DNA of 64,000 nucleotides from Raphanus sativus (lineage: Eukaryota; Streptophyta; Magnoliopsida; Brassicales; Brassicaceae). The notes beneath the pieces are model-generated. The model was not told the origin of the DNA. It saw only the letters and a program-made list of their open reading frames with translations, and searched no databases. Within the stretch, counting starts at the first letter, position 1. Each line of letters begins with the position of its first letter. The position numbers were made by a program, and so were the translations under genes. Location of the stretch: contig NC_079515.1 of NCBI RefSeq assembly GCF_000801105.2, forward strand, positions 17,011,407 to 17,075,406, read 5' to 3'. Shown here piece after piece: positions 63,201-64,000 of the stretch.

Positions 63201-64000
63201 AATTTACTGGTTTTGTGGTTTAATTTGTTTTTTTTTGTGTTTTATTGACTCGATTTTAAATCTCCTCTGGTTTGTAATTGTAGGTAACATCATGTTTTGA
63301 CGACGTTGGTGGCGGTTTAGGAACCCAGTGTGAAAAGGTTTCGGAGAGTCTGACCACTGGGGGAGCAGAAGAAGGTTTAGCTCATAAGGAGGAGGCGGAG
63401 GGGCTGGTAATAACATTTATTGATACAAAACTATTTGATGTATGCCTTGGTGTTCATGTGTACACCAAATTTGGTTGGGCTAAGGATAGTTTTATTTGTG
63501 TACACATGAACATCAGTTTTTTATCCTAGCACCGGAAGGATGCCATAAAGATAGTAAATTTGTTATTTTTTTTGCTGCAGGGGATCCCGATTCTGGTGAA
63601 AGCGGATTCGGCAGGGAACGACTCTGTTGCCATGGAGGGCAAAGGTGCAGCTGGAGAGGTATAGCACAGACGTTTGCTTCTGGTTATCGTTAATATAATT
63701 GGGATACACGTTCAGTGATGTTGATATTTGATGCAGGTGTTAGGAACCACAGAGCCTCGTGATGGTGGAGTAATTGAAGATGTACGATTGATGTTTTGTT
63801 GGAAAAGAGCATACATATCTTTCTAAACGTCCTACGGACACTGATAACCACTTCTTTGTATTTTGGTAGAATCCCCTGGATGAGTCTGACGATGCAGGCT
63901 CTGGCGATGAGGTTAAGACGCCTGACGGGCCGCCTTGTGTTGATGTCGGTGATTCTCCCGTTACTCGATCAGCACCCCATAGGCCTGTTGCTCAGGAGGA
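60221..64000 (+). CDS. DUF1985-domain protein, 5' part (runs off the window)
   Basis: My exons: 60221-60263, 60342-61261, 61783-62424, 62506-62619, 62761-62838, 62922-63011, 63102-63167 (or to 63209), 63284-63406, 63581-63658, 63737-63781, 63870 onward. After the first, every exon is a multiple of 3 and in phase 0, which strongly supports the model. The N-terminus is MARTRSSRGKEREE. DUF1985 covers exon 2 (ERLFATDRFPSERTNIYST, KYEMWPVFAGKPFRFSLIEFGEVTGLPCG, WKKLKLCLIVIVDGVLIA, FPWGRESFLWTLSTLKP). Exon 3 has a nuclear-type basic run (KRKRK), a coiled coil (ERETRKYAERQEEFIAGMEEMRQ) and FKTPKKVPPFSEE. Later exons are acidic and low-complexity. In crucifers this domain usually precedes a Ulp1-like cysteine protease, often inside Mutator-like elements; that part would lie beyond 64000. 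Confidence 0.85.
61318..61725 (+). repeat. Intronic GTACACATGGAC-type repeats
   Basis: The second intron contains at least six related motifs: GTGTACACAAAGTG (61321), TGTACACATGGAAG, GTGTACACATGGACGCC, GTGTACACCTCGG, TGTACACATGGACGCTG, TTCACATGGACA and ATGTACACTTG. Later introns repeat them: GTCCATGTGGACAT twice (62675 and 62702) and ATGTGTACACC with GTGTACACATGAAC (63455 and 63498). They are absent from the exons. Confidence 0.75.

Overview
The window is nuclear DNA of a Brassicaceae plant. The organism type follows from intron-containing genes with plant TATA boxes, a GDSL lipase closest to what I recall of Arabidopsis At1g29670, a leucine-rich-repeat/malectin receptor kinase of the At1g29720-29740 type, and a transposon population typical of crucifers (A|T-flanked Helitrons, hAT and PIF/Harbinger MITEs, L1-type LINEs, a DUF1985 gene). 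The lipase and kinase lie near each other on Arabidopsis chromosome 1, so I infer an orthologous block inflated by transposons. I cannot name the genus.

Layout. 1-5.7 kb is AT-rich intergenic DNA with a (TA)n tract and a tandem array of about 310-bp units. 5.76-7.29 kb is an intact five-exon GDSL esterase/lipase. 8.1-22.9 kb is transposon-derived: a clean 1.9-kb Helitron, then an end-to-end series of minus-strand Helitron-like elements full of degenerate AT-rich repeats, with foldbacks and an inverted fragment. 24.1-26.4 kb is a diverged duplication in which only one copy carries a Helitron and a hAT MITE; the other copy keeps the empty sites. 27.0-28.2 kb is an intact single-exon F-box gene. 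28.9-35.1 kb is a dead LINE, followed by a 96-bp 5'-truncated LINE with its target-site duplication.

38.2-39.7 kb holds a Helitron and a hAT MITE stacked directly upstream of a short mitochondrial-type PPR-like gene (39.75-40.74 kb) whose first repeat module looks duplicated as exons. 41.3-47.0 kb (minus strand) is a many-exon LRR-malectin receptor kinase; one LRR exon is 71 nt where its neighbours are 72 nt, implying a frameshift, and one kinase intron is of the GC-AG class. 47.6-48.2 kb is a 269-bp tandem duplication. 48.8-49.9 kb is a PIF/Harbinger-like element filled by a minisatellite. 50.8-57.1 kb is a nearly full-length second LINE with a 12-bp target-site duplication. 58.2-59.2 kb is a Harbinger relic with a transposase remnant. 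From 60.2 kb to the window end runs the 5' part of a DUF1985 gene with at least 11 in-phase exons and a recurrent GTACACATGG-type motif in its introns.

The host genes are unrelated single-copy functions (lipid ester hydrolysis, ubiquitin ligase substrate recognition, organellar RNA binding, cell-surface signalling). There are no operons. Transposons supply most of the sequence and, for the PPR-like gene, the whole immediate upstream region.
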